NCBI RefSeq assembly: GCF_029633825.1
Contig: NZ_CP090641.1
Coordinates: 1,984,001 to 2,048,000 of the forward strand
Source of the DNA: Burkholderia contaminans
GTDB lineage: Bacteria > Pseudomonadota > Gammaproteobacteria > Burkholderiales > Burkholderiaceae
Direction of reading: 5' to 3'
Length of the DNA: 64,000 nt
Of this stretch, positions 17,580-26,076 are shown in pieces (the stretch's first letter is position 1; every line of letters starts with the position of its first letter). The notes beneath the pieces are model-generated. The model saw nothing but the letters and a program-made list of their open reading frames with translations, searched no databases and was not told the origin of the DNA. The translations under genes were made by a program, and so were the position numbers.

Positions 17580-18254
17580 ATGGATGAATTCTTTGTGCGG
17601 GTGATGGTGGCGGACGACCATCCATCGGCCGCGATCGGGATGTCGCAGGCGCTCGCCGAGAGCAGCACGATCCGGCTCGTCGGCTCCGTGTCCAATTCGA
17701 CCGATCTCGTGACGGCGCTCGACGAGAAGCCGAGCGACGTGCTCGTCGTCGACTACGTGATGCCCGGCGGCAAATTCGGCGACGGGCTCGTGCTGCTGGC
17801 GTTCCTGCAGCGCCGTTATCCCGCGCTGCGTCTCGTGACGATCACCATGATCGACAATCCCAGCGTGCTGCATGCGATCCGCAAGCAGGGTGTCGGCTGC
17901 ATCCTGAGCAAGTCGGATGCGATTTCGCATCTGGTCGGCGCGGTGCACGCGGCATATGTCGGCGCCAACTACCTGTCGCCGCATATCAAGCAGTTGCTGG
18001 AGTCGACGGGCACCTCCGATACGGCCCGCCCGCTGACGACACGCGAAATCGAAGTGGTGCGGCTGTTCGGTTCCGGTTATACGGTTGGCGAGATCGCCAC
18101 GCAGCTCCATCGCAGCAAGCAGACGATCAGTTCGCAGAAAGCCAGCGCGATGAAGAAGCTCGGCATCGCGCGCGACGCCGACCTGATCCGCTATGCGAGC
18201 GACGGCAACCTGGCCGACCCGGCAGCGCCCGATGCGCCGGCCGCAAGCGAGTAG
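17580..18254 (+). CDS. RcsB-like LuxR-family response regulator
   Basis: From ATG 17580 (preceded by GGGGAGAACAGGGACG) the 224-residue product has a receiver domain (residues 5-125) with acidic pair VADDHPS, acceptor Asp in VVDYVMPGGKFGDG, and Lys in ILSKSDA. A LuxR/GerE helix-turn-helix follows (residues 150-212: LTTREIEVVRLFGSGYTVGE, RSKQTISSQKASAMKKLGI). The DNA-binding domain and the KFGDG insertion are close to enterobacterial RcsB in pattern (KYGDG, RSIKTISSQKKSAM). It lies between two hybrid kinases and upstream of pilus genes, the position of CblR in cable-pilus loci of Burkholderia cenocepacia. It is the probable activator of the pilus operon. Confidence 0.9.
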   Translation: MDEFFVRVMVADDHPSAAIGMSQALAESSTIRLVGSVSNSTDLVTALDEKPSDVLVVDYVMPGGKFGDGLVLLAFLQRRYPALRLVTITMIDNPSVLHAIRKQGVGCILSKSDAISHLVGAVHAAYVGANYLSPHIKQLLESTGTSDTARPLTTREIEVVRLFGSGYTVGEIATQLHRSKQTISSQKASAMKKLGIARDADLIRYASDGNLADPAAPDAPAASE

Positions 18255-18394
18255 CCGGCGCGCCGGGCGTCGCGATGCAGGACGCATCGACAGACGTCCG
18301 CATGGCCGGATGGCGCGCGATCGGGCCGGGCAGCCGGCCGGGCGCCGCATGCGCCGACGGTGACCCTCTCATCCGGCGCCGCCGATAACGATCC

Positions 18395-21300
18395 ATGCCC
18401 GCAAAACTGAAACGACTTCTCGCGCACGCGGCGGCGGTGGGCCGCAAGCCGTTCGATCCCGGGCGCGTGCGGCGGCAGCAGCAGATGCTGCTGTACGGCG
18501 GCGGGTGTGCGATTACCGCGTTCATTGTCGTGTGCGCGGCGCTGGTTGTCCGGCTCGACGTCCAGGACAGCCTGGAGCGGGCGCGCTCGACGTTTCTTCA
18601 GCGCGAAGCGGAGTTCTACGCGAACCTGCAGACTTTGGACCGCATGCTGGCGATGCTCGGCAACCGCACGGAAGAGCTGTGGCGCAAGGGCGCACCGCCG
18701 CCGCAGGACGCCCTCAGGGCATTTGCGGCAGACCACGGCCGGTTGGCCGCCAGCAACGCCGGCGGCGGGACGCCGTTTTTCGCGATGGCCGAGGTGACGC
18801 CGGCCCGGCCGGCCGAATCCTATGCCCGATATCTGGGGGCGGCACTCGGGCAAGTCGACCGGGGCGCGCGCTACCCGCCGGTCCCGATGCGCGCCGAGCC
18901 GATCGGGGGCTACCTGATCGCGCTCGATGGCCCGTTTCTCGGCGTGTTGGGGCCGGGGGTCGTCGCGCGCGCGCGGGCGCTGCCGCCCGATACCGACCTG
19001 CGGGCATTGATCGACCGCCTGATGCCCAACGGCGCAGCGAAGCAGAAGCCGGACATGCAAGGCGCGACATTCATGCTCGACCGTCGCTACGACCCGGTCG
19101 TCGGGCGCACCGTCATACGGTTCGCGCGGCGGCTCGACGACGACGATGGCCGCCCGTTCGGATGGCTCGTCCTCAACGGCCGTTTCCGTCTCGACGACAT
19201 CATGTCGCCGCAGTCCGACGACGAGGACGTCGCGGTCCTGGCTGCGGATGGCCGTGTCGTGTTCGGTCGGCCGCGCGACCCGGCGCTGATCGCGCGGGCG
19301 ATGGCCGATGCGGGTGCGCAGTCCGGCAAGCATGTCGTCGTACGCCGGATCGGCACGCGGTTCGCGATCGTGGACAGCCTGTCCGATACCGGCCTGACCA
19401 TGGCGGCCACCTTTTCGTGGCGAAGCGTCGCGAGGGCGACGGCTGTCGGCGTGAGCGTGACGCTCGGCGCCGCGTTGTTTACCGTCGCGATGCTGTGGAT
19501 CACGATCGTGACGTTCGATCGTCGTGCGCTGCGCCCGGCACACCGGCGCGCGATCCGTCTGATCGAAAGCGAGGCGTTCAACCGGACGTTGATTCATACC
19601 GCACCGGCCGGCCTGCTGCTGCTCGCGGCGGCCGACGGCGAAACGATGGTCCGCAACGACGCCGCGCTAGCCTACGAAGACGGCGCATCGGGGCTCCCGC
19701 TCGGCAAGCGTATCTGGCAGGCCTGCCGCGAGCGGCAACGGGCCGGCACGGGCGAGCGGCGCTTCGTGATGCAGCAGGAACTGGCCGTCGAGCGCGCGGG
19801 CCACGACACGACCTATCTCGCGGCGCACATCGTCCGCACCAAGTTCCGCGGTGTCGCCGTGCTGCTCTGCACGCTCACCGACGTCACGGCGCGCCGGCTG
19901 ACCGAGAACAAGCTGCGTGAGGCGCGAGTGGCAGCGGACGACGCCAACAAGGCGAAATCGACGTTCCTCGCGACGATGAGCCACGAGATCCGCACGCCGC
20001 TGAACGCGATCGTCGGCAACCTGGAGCTGATGGAGCGGGCCGAATTGCCGTCGGTCGAGCGGCAGCGCCTGAAGACGATCGTGTCGTCGTCGGATGCGCT
20101 GCTGCGCGTGATCAACGACGTGCTCGACCTGTCGAAGGCTGAATCGAACCAGATGGCGCTCGAGCAGATCCCGTTCGACCTGAGACGGGTGCTGCAGGAC
20201 GTCGCGGCGATTTTCCGGCCGCTCGCGGAAGCGAAAGGGTTGACGCTCGAGTGCGATGTCGCGGCCGAACTGGCGGATGGTCATGTCGGCGATCCGACGC
20301 GGTTGCGGCAGCTCGTGTCGAACCTCGTGGGCAATGCGATCAAGTTCACCGAGTATGGCGGGATTGCGATCGACGCACGGCGCGTGCGCGGCGGCGACGG
20401 TGCCGGTGAGGTCGAGATCGCCGTGCGCGATACGGGTGTCGGTATTCCAGAGGACGCGTTGCCGACGCTGTTCGACGTCTACATGCAGGCCGATGCATCG
20501 ATCTATCGTCGTTTCGGCGGCACCGGGCTTGGATTGCCGCTGTGCCGGCGCATTGCGCGATTGATGCACGGCGAGCTGACGGTCGAGAGCCAGGTAGGTT
20601 CGGGTTCGACGTTCGTGGCAACGTTGCCGCTGCCCGCCGCGCCGGCCGGCTGGCGCAGCGCCGAACCCGAACCGGATACGGCGCTCGCGCCGCAGCAACG
20701 CACCGACGTGCAGCCGCTGCGCGTGCTGGTGGCTGAAGATCATCCGGCGAGCCGCGCACTGCTGCGGGATCAGCTCGACGCCCTCGGTCACGACGCGACG
20801 ATCGTCGAGAACGGTGTCGAGGCGATGCGCGCGTACTTCGAGCACCCGTTCGACGTGGTGCTGACCGACCTGAGCATGCCGCAGCTCGACGGCTTCGCAT
20901 TGGCGAATTTCCTGCGCGAGCAGGGGGCATCGGTGCCGGTGATCGCGATGACCGCGCATGCGACCGATGACGATCGCCGCCGCTGTGCGCAGGTCGGGGT
21001 GGCGGAGGTCGTGCTCAAGCCGCTGTCGATCGACGTGCTCGACGAGGCATTGCAGCGGCATGGGGGGCAGCGCGGCGTGCGGGCGGAACAGGCGCAATCC
21101 GGCGCGCATGAGCAGGCGCCGGCCGTCACCGGTGAAATTCGTCACGCGCTGCGCGAAGCCACGCTGCGTTCGCTGGGCGCGATCGAGGCGGCGCTGTCAG
21201 CCGGCAACACGAACGCGCTTGTGATCGAACTGCACTCGATGCGCGGCGGCTTCGCACTGGCCGGCGACAGTGTTGCGCGAGACGCATGTGCGCAGATGGA

Positions 21301-21397
21301 AGCGACTGTGAAATCGGGCGGCGCCGCGGCGTTTGAATCGCACTGGGATGCGTTCCGGAGCGCGATCGAACACGCGATGGAGCGGATCGGCCAGTGA
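18395..21397 (+). CDS. Hybrid sensor kinase 2 with receiver and HPt domains
   Basis: The 1000-residue protein has two membrane helices (CAITAFIVVCAALVVRL near 40-56; VGVSVTLGAALFTVAMLWIT near 350-370) around a large sensor domain. The rest is a PAS-like linker, HisKA with His near 530 (MSHEIRTPLN), HATPase (NLVGNAIKF, RDTGVGI, GGTGLGL), a complete receiver (VLVAEDHPAS; acceptor Asp near 825 in VVLTDLSMPQLDG; VVLKPLS) and a C-terminal HPt domain with the phospho-His in ELHSMRGGFALAG near 946. This is a full His-Asp-His relay of the BvgS/EvgS type and could pass phosphate to the RcsB-like protein. Kinase 1 lacks an HPt, so kinase 2 may supply it. The pilus operon begins 475 bp downstream. Confidence 0.9.
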   Translation: MPAKLKRLLAHAAAVGRKPFDPGRVRRQQQMLLYGGGCAITAFIVVCAALVVRLDVQDSLERARSTFLQREAEFYANLQTLDRMLAMLGNRTEELWRKGAPPPQDALRAFAADHGRLAASNAGGGTPFFAMAEVTPARPAESYARYLGAALGQVDRGARYPPVPMRAEPIGGYLIALDGPFLGVLGPGVVARARALPPDTDLRALIDRLMPNGAAKQKPDMQGATFMLDRRYDPVVGRTVIRFARRLDDDDGRPFGWLVLNGRFRLDDIMSPQSDDEDVAVLAADGRVVFGRPRDPALIARAMADAGAQSGKHVVVRRIGTRFAIVDSLSDTGLTMAATFSWRSVARATAVGVSVTLGAALFTVAMLWITIVTFDRRALRPAHRRAIRLIESEAFNRTLIHTAPAGLLLLAAADGETMVRNDAALAYEDGASGLPLGKRIWQACRERQRAGTGERRFVMQQELAVERAGHDTTYLAAHIVRTKFRGVAVLLCTLTDVTARRLTENKLREARVAADDANKAKSTFLATMSHEIRTPLNAIVGNLELMERAELPSVERQRLKTIVSSSDALLRVINDVLDLSKAESNQMALEQIPFDLRRVLQDVAAIFRPLAEAKGLTLECDVAAELADGHVGDPTRLRQLVSNLVGNAIKFTEYGGIAIDARRVRGGDGAGEVEIAVRDTGVGIPEDALPTLFDVYMQADASIYRRFGGTGLGLPLCRRIARLMHGELTVESQVGSGSTFVATLPLPAAPAGWRSAEPEPDTALAPQQRTDVQPLRVLVAEDHPASRALLRDQLDALGHDATIVENGVEAMRAYFEHPFDVVLTDLSMPQLDGFALANFLREQGASVPVIAMTAHATDDDRRRCAQVGVAEVVLKPLSIDVLDEALQRHGGQRGVRAEQAQSGAHEQAPAVTGEIRHALREATLRSLGAIEAALSAGNTNALVIELHSMRGGFALAGDSVARDACAQMEATVKSGGAAAFESHWDAFRSAIEHAMERIGQ

Positions 21398-21872
21398 GGT
21401 GGCGCGGCGGTCGTCGCGTTTCCGGCCGATACGTCGACATGCTGCCGGTCTCCGCGCGGAGGGAAGTGACCCGAAGCCAATTCGGGCGGCGGCGCATTCA
21501 TTAGAAGAATTAGAAGAAAACGAACGCGTCGCACGGAGGCGGGCGCGATCGTGTCGTCGCGCGGCGCAACGCCGGATTCGATCGCCCGACAGTCAGTGAA
21601 CCGCGGTGGCGGCGTTTTTCTGCCCACCGCGACACGACTGGTACGAGTGAATCGTTAAAACGATCTGACAATCAACGAGTTAATTCGGCGAATATTTTAA
21701 TTTCGTACTTGTACTAGTTGTTTTGAAAGCATAGCGATAGGTTGTCCTATCGCTCGCACGCGTTCGCTCATCGAAAATAGCGTCAGTGGAATTGATCTTC
21801 CACGCGTTTGAATACGGATTAGTTAATCAGTATTCGATCTCCGTAAATCAATCTTTAAATAGAGATCCATCG
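21398..21872 (+). promoter_or_regulatory. AT-rich control region of the pilus operon
   Basis: This 475-bp gap contains no gene. From about 21650 the composition turns AT-rich (runs such as GAATATTTTAATTT and ATAGAGATCCATCG), as expected for a regulated pilin promoter. A perfect 9-bp inverted repeat, AGCGATAGG and CCTATCGCT separated by TTGT, lies at 21733-21754 about 120 bp before the pilin start. It could be an operator or a leader hairpin. The RcsB-like protein is the obvious candidate regulator, but no clear match to the enteric RcsB box was found. Confidence 0.5.
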
Positions 21873-22421
21873 ATGAAACTCAGCAAACTCGTTCTGGCAA
21901 TGGGCGTCACCACGGCACTGTTCGGCATGGCACACACGGCACAGGCCGACACCGTGTCGAAGAAGGTCACGCTGACCGCGCAAATCAACGACGGCATCTT
22001 CGTGTCGAAGCCGGACGGCTCGACGTGGTACGGCACGGAAGAGCTGGAAGCCAACGACTACACGCAAACGAAGTTCTCGAAGACCCTGCCGGTCCGCGTG
22101 TATACGAAGAACCCCGACTTCAACATTTCGCTGGCGTCGCCGCTGAAGCTGACGAACGGCAACTACGAAATGAAGAACGCGAAGGTCACGCTCGGCAGCG
22201 CCGCAGGTGATTCGGAAGTCAAGTTCGGCGCAGTTCAGAAAGTCACGCAAACGGTCTCGGGCAACGGCGGCTTCGACGAAGTCCACAACCTGAAGATCAA
22301 CGTCGACGCACCGACGATGGTCGGTACCAACAGCACCAACGGCAGCTACAGCGGCGATCTCGTGATGGTGTTCGAGCCGCTGGCAGCAGCGGGCGGCGGC
22401 GATACGCCGGCCTCGAAGTAA
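21873..22421 (+). CDS. CS1-type/cable-pilus-like major pilin
   Basis: The 182-residue product has a signal peptide (MKLSKLVLAMGVTTALFGMA, cleavage after AQA) and a mature part rich in Thr, Asn, Lys and beta-strand sequence (KKVTLTAQINDGIFVSKPDG, LPVRVYTKNPDFNISLASPL, SGDLVMVFEPLA). This pattern is that of CS1/CFA-I-type major subunits, the class that includes cable-pilus CblA, which are assembled by donor-strand exchange through an alternate chaperone-usher pathway. It is the first gene of the operon and is followed by a strong hairpin, consistent with excess production of the main subunit. Mature cysteines are absent, as is usual for this class. Confidence 0.85.
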   Translation: MKLSKLVLAMGVTTALFGMAHTAQADTVSKKVTLTAQINDGIFVSKPDGSTWYGTEELEANDYTQTKFSKTLPVRVYTKNPDFNISLASPLKLTNGNYEMKNAKVTLGSAAGDSEVKFGAVQKVTQTVSGNGGFDEVHNLKINVDAPTMVGTNSTNGSYSGDLVMVFEPLAAAGGGDTPASK

Positions 22422-22439
22422 CCCCGTCGTAGTTCCATC

Positions 22440-22465
22440 GCGAAGCCCCGCTTCCGGGGCTTCGC
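22440..22465 (+). terminator. Intra-operon hairpin between pilin and usher genes
   Basis: An 11-bp perfect inverted repeat (GCGAAGCCCCG and CGGGGCTTCGC, loop CTTC) lies 18 bp after the pilin stop and 76 bp before the usher start. There is no T-run. It probably stabilises the 3' end of the pilin message or attenuates read-through, giving much more pilin than usher; this is inference from other pilus operons. Confidence 0.6.
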
Positions 22466-22541
22466 TTCCCGATTCGTTCCTGTGTCCAGTCGGCATTGCC
22501 GCTCTGGCTTCTGATTTCGTTCCTATTGCAAAGAGAATAGC

Positions 22542-24830
22542 GTGTCGACCTATCGAGCTCCATTTCCGTTCAATAGGCTGTGGCTCGGTGCATTCGTGTT
22601 CATCTCGTCGCAGTCTTTCGCTGAAGTCAAGGTGTCGTACGGCGTGCCTGAAGGTTTCAGTGCGGCCGAGATGGATGATAGCGCGCGTTATGTCGCGACG
22701 TTCAACGGCAAGACGTTGCCGGGCTTCGTGCGTTATTCGGCAACCGAATCGGTGCTCGAATTCGACGCGGCGAAGTACGCGGCAAACGGTGTTTCGCCGG
22801 ACGACGTCGATACGATTCGCAACGTCGTTTCGAAGATCGACTACAAGCGCTGCAGCAAGGGTTGCGATATCGAGGTCGACGGCTATTACGTCACCATCGA
22901 CAAGCTTCGGCGCTCGATATCGATTCGCAATTCCCGTGAGGATTACTTCGCACCGGAAACGACCTTCGGGCTGGTCAACAACCAGTCGGTCGACTTTCGT
23001 GCGTCGTCAAACGGTTATCGCGCCGCCAACCTGAACGGCGCGACCTGGGTCGGGCTGCCGTCGCGCAGCTTCGGCTACGTAAGCTGGTATGCGAACCGCA
23101 CTCAAACCCGCGGCACGAGCTACGGGTCGCAGGGCGTTTCGTCGTATTACCTGCAGAAGAACTTCGCGGGAACCTACCTGCGGGCCGGCAAGCAGAACAG
23201 CATCGACTATGCGTCCGGTTCGGTCAGCACGCTGCTGTCGCCGAGTTTCGACCAGTTCGTGACGTTCGGCAGCCAGAGCAACCTGCAGGTGAATCGCGAT
23301 GCGGGTTCGCTGGTGCTGTACGCGACGGCCGAAGGCAATTACGAGTTTTACCGGAACGGCCGCCTGATCATGAAGCGCCCGGCCGCGCTCGGCCGCAACG
23401 AGATCAGCTTCGCGGATCTGCCGGGCGGCTATTACCCGGTGCAGGTGCGCCTGGTCGACCGCAACGGCAACCTGGTCTCGCAGGAAATTCGCGAGATCAA
23501 CAACGTCAACTTCGGCGCCGGCGGCGGCAACGCATGGCATTTCACGGTCGGCAAGGAGATGAGCGATCGTGGCGGCTTCCTGATGGAAGGCGCGATGAGC
23601 CGCAACTTCCGCCAGTTCTACATGAACGCGTCGACGCTCGTCGGTCGCGGCGGGGATTGGGCGGCGGAAGTGAACGTTACGCGTCCGACAAAGATCGGCG
23701 ACGTCGACGTCACGCCTACGCTCGGCGTGCTGGCGGGCGAGCGCAAGGCAGGCGGCTACGTCAGCCTAGCGGCGTCGAGCGAAGCGCTCGGCAGCCTGTC
23801 GGCCAGCCGCTATCTGAACAACGACGTGTCGCGGTTCTATGCGGGCACGTCGAGCACCAGCGTGACGTACAGCCGCATGGTGCGCAAGGCGACCGTCGGC
23901 TACAACTACCAGCAGTCGGGGTTCGGTGCGACGCACCAGGCGGAAGTGCGCTGGAACTATCGACCGAACGGCCTGTGGGCAACTTTCGCGCTCGGCGTGC
24001 AGAAGGGCAGCTTCAGTCGCACGAGCGGCGGATATGGCGTGTATTTCAACATGACCATGCAGCTCGACAAGGTTCAGGCGAGCTTCAGTGCCGCACGTTC
24101 CGGCGGCCAGACGCAGTTGAGCGGCGATTACCGGAAGGATTTCCAGGACGGTTTCGGTACGACGACACTCGGGGTGACGGGCAACCGTATCAACTCCGAT
24201 TACGGCATCAACGTATACGGCTCGCGCTCGGGCACGCGCGGTGACGCTTCGCTGAACCTCGGCTACAACGGCGATGCCTCCAACGTCGATTTCAACTACC
24301 GCGGCATGGTTGCGGCCAGCAAGGATGGTGTTGCATTCGGTCGCTACAGCAACGGCGGCAGCGCGATGTTGCTGCGCACGCCGAAGCTCGACGGGATGCG
24401 TTACGGCTTCAACGTGGAAGGTAGCCCGGTCGGTGGCGGCAGCACCTATGCGGTGCCGTTGAATACCTATACCGACGTAGCGTTCGCTCGCGTGTACAGC
24501 AACAGCGACAAGCTCGACATGAACATCGAGGTGCCCGCCAACATCGTTCGCGCGCATCCGGGGCAGGTCTATGCGGCGCAGGCGAAGGTCGACATCAACA
24601 TGGTCTACAGCGGCTTCCTGAAAGATACCGAAGGCAAGCCGATCAGCGGCAAGGTCGTCGAAACCGGTGACGTCGTCCATCGTAACGGCCTGTTCTCGAT
24701 CGTCAGCAAGACGATGCTGTCGCAGGTCACGGTCGACGGCGACGGGCATCGATACACATGCAGCCTGAAGGATGCGAGCGGCAACGATTTCCGCTGCGAA
24801 CTGCCAGGGCTCAAGGAATCAAAGGAGTAA
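22542..24830 (+). CDS. Alternate-pathway (CS1/CFA type) outer-membrane usher
   Basis: The 762-residue protein starts at GTG 22542 after AAGAGAA. It has a signal peptide (ending QSFA), a periplasmic N-terminal domain with paired cysteines (YKRCSKGCDIEVDGYYV), and a long beta-barrel region with alternating aromatic strands (ATWVGLPSRSFGYVSWYANR, GSLVLYATAEGNYEFYRNGR). A C-terminal domain follows with another cysteine pair (RYTCSLKDASGNDFRCELPG). The size and pattern match ushers of the CS1/CFA-I class (CooC, CfaC, CblC), which form the outer-membrane pore and order subunits. The chaperone gene starts 4 bp after its stop, so the two are translationally linked. Confidence 0.88.
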   Translation: MSTYRAPFPFNRLWLGAFVFISSQSFAEVKVSYGVPEGFSAAEMDDSARYVATFNGKTLPGFVRYSATESVLEFDAAKYAANGVSPDDVDTIRNVVSKIDYKRCSKGCDIEVDGYYVTIDKLRRSISIRNSREDYFAPETTFGLVNNQSVDFRASSNGYRAANLNGATWVGLPSRSFGYVSWYANRTQTRGTSYGSQGVSSYYLQKNFAGTYLRAGKQNSIDYASGSVSTLLSPSFDQFVTFGSQSNLQVNRDAGSLVLYATAEGNYEFYRNGRLIMKRPAALGRNEISFADLPGGYYPVQVRLVDRNGNLVSQEIREINNVNFGAGGGNAWHFTVGKEMSDRGGFLMEGAMSRNFRQFYMNASTLVGRGGDWAAEVNVTRPTKIGDVDVTPTLGVLAGERKAGGYVSLAASSEALGSLSASRYLNNDVSRFYAGTSSTSVTYSRMVRKATVGYNYQQSGFGATHQAEVRWNYRPNGLWATFALGVQKGSFSRTSGGYGVYFNMTMQLDKVQASFSAARSGGQTQLSGDYRKDFQDGFGTTTLGVTGNRINSDYGINVYGSRSGTRGDASLNLGYNGDASNVDFNYRGMVAASKDGVAFGRYSNGGSAMLLRTPKLDGMRYGFNVEGSPVGGGSTYAVPLNTYTDVAFARVYSNSDKLDMNIEVPANIVRAHPGQVYAAQAKVDINMVYSGFLKDTEGKPISGKVVETGDVVHRNGLFSIVSKTMLSQVTVDGDGHRYTCSLKDASGNDFRCELPGLKESKE

Positions 24831-24834
24831 GCAC

Positions 24835-25521
24835 ATGAATTTCAACGCGAAGCATTGGGCATTGGCTCTCGTCGCGCTCGCGTGCGCGACTGTCCGTCCG
24901 GCACTGGCCGAAGGCGAACTGATGGTGATGCCGGCGGCAACCCGCGTGTATGCCACGCACGACCAGAAGGTGACCGTGCGCAACATGGGCGATGCACCGC
25001 TCTTCCTGTCGATCACGTTGCAGAAGATCATGAATCCGGGCGTGACGCCCGAGAAGAAGGTTGACCTCGGGCAACTGGACAATCCAGGCATGCTCGCGAG
25101 CCCGGACAAGCTCACGCTCGGGCCAGGCCAGAGCCGGCAGATCGAGCTGAAGTCGCTGACGGATCCCGCGCAGGAAGAGGTCTACCGGCTGTACGTGGTG
25201 CCGATCCGGTCACTGAAGGTGGAAGACGCACCGGCTGACAAGATTACCGCGCCGATGTCGGTGGCGATCGGCTATGGCGTGCTGGTCCGGCATTTGCCGC
25301 CGCCGGGCAAGCTGAACGTGGCCTGGACCCATCGCTGCGAGGATGGCGGCATCACGCTGGAAAGCACCGGCAACGTGCGCACGCTGTTCTCGAACGCGTC
25401 GTATGACGGTGTGAAGCAACCGCAGACCATCGCGGTATTTCCGGGCACGCCGCAGCATTTCGCGACCAAGCGCATGACGCTCAGTGTCCAGGATGAGCCC
25501 AAGACGCTGCAATGTCCGTGA
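24835..25521 (+). CDS. Pilus chaperone 1, two-domain
   Basis: From ATG 24835 (RBS AAGGAG) the 228-residue protein has a signal peptide (ending PALA) and a fimbrial chaperone fold. Domain 1 covers about residues 25-150 (MVMPAATRVYATHDQKVTVR, FLSITLQKIMNPGVTPEKK, GPGQSRQIELKSL, YRLYVVPI), and a second domain with two cysteines (WTHRCEDGGITLESTGNVRT, KTLQC) follows. Such chaperones bind pilin subunits in the periplasm and donate a strand until delivery to the usher. It is most like CooB/CfaA/CblB-type chaperones of the alternate pathway. The end of the gene overlaps the next chaperone. Confidence 0.85.
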   Translation: MNFNAKHWALALVALACATVRPALAEGELMVMPAATRVYATHDQKVTVRNMGDAPLFLSITLQKIMNPGVTPEKKVDLGQLDNPGMLASPDKLTLGPGQSRQIELKSLTDPAQEEVYRLYVVPIRSLKVEDAPADKITAPMSVAIGYGVLVRHLPPPGKLNVAWTHRCEDGGITLESTGNVRTLFSNASYDGVKQPQTIAVFPGTPQHFATKRMTLSVQDEPKTLQCP

Positions 25522-25997
25522 TGAACCGCGCGCTGTGCCGAGCGCTGGGTGCGTTGCTGCTGCTCTGGAGCAGCGGCAGTTTTGCCGCAGGCATTCTGAA
25601 GTTGTCTCGCACCGAGCTCACGTTGGCACCCGATAAACCCGCCAATGAACTGTGGGTCGAGAACGTCGGCGATACACCGTTGTATCTCGATATCACGCAG
25701 CAGCGGGTCTTGAATCCGGGGCATTTGCCGGAACAGCTCGTGCCGGTCGAGGAGGTGTCGCAGCCCACCTTGCTGGTACTGCCCACTCGGCTGGCGCTAT
25801 CGCCGGGGCAGAAATACCGGATGGCGTTGAAAGAGCTTTCCATGCCGGATGAGTCTCAAGTGTGGCGAGTGACATTCCGGCCACGGGAGCACATCGTCGT
25901 TGACGCGGATCGCGATGGCGACACGACGGCGCCGCTGTTCGTGAGTGTCGGCTATGGCGTGGTTATTTATCAGTCGTTGGCTGGGGCAGTAAGATAA
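25521..25997 (+). CDS. Pilus chaperone 2, single-domain
   Basis: The start is ATG 25521, which shares a base with the TGA of the previous gene (TGATG); an in-frame ATG at 25512 is an alternative. The 158-residue product has a signal peptide (MNRALCRALGALLLLWSSGS, then FAAG) and a chaperone domain 1 (LKLSRTELTLAPDKPANELW, YLDITQQRVLNPGHLPEQ, LSPGQKYRMALKEL, VWRVTFRP). It ends right after the G-strand-like GVVIYQSLAG. The second domain seen in chaperones 1 and 3 is absent, and no remnant of it lies after the stop. It may be a truncated helper or a specialised one-domain chaperone for the tip protein that follows. Confidence 0.75.
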   Translation: MNRALCRALGALLLLWSSGSFAAGILKLSRTELTLAPDKPANELWVENVGDTPLYLDITQQRVLNPGHLPEQLVPVEEVSQPTLLVLPTRLALSPGQKYRMALKELSMPDESQVWRVTFRPREHIVVDADRDGDTTAPLFVSVGYGVVIYQSLAGAVR

Positions 25998-26076
25998 ATA
26001 TTGTCTTGGTGGTCGATTTGTGATTTTTTTGATCATTAAATTGGAGTGGTCGGGAATTTTGACCGGAGAATTTTAA

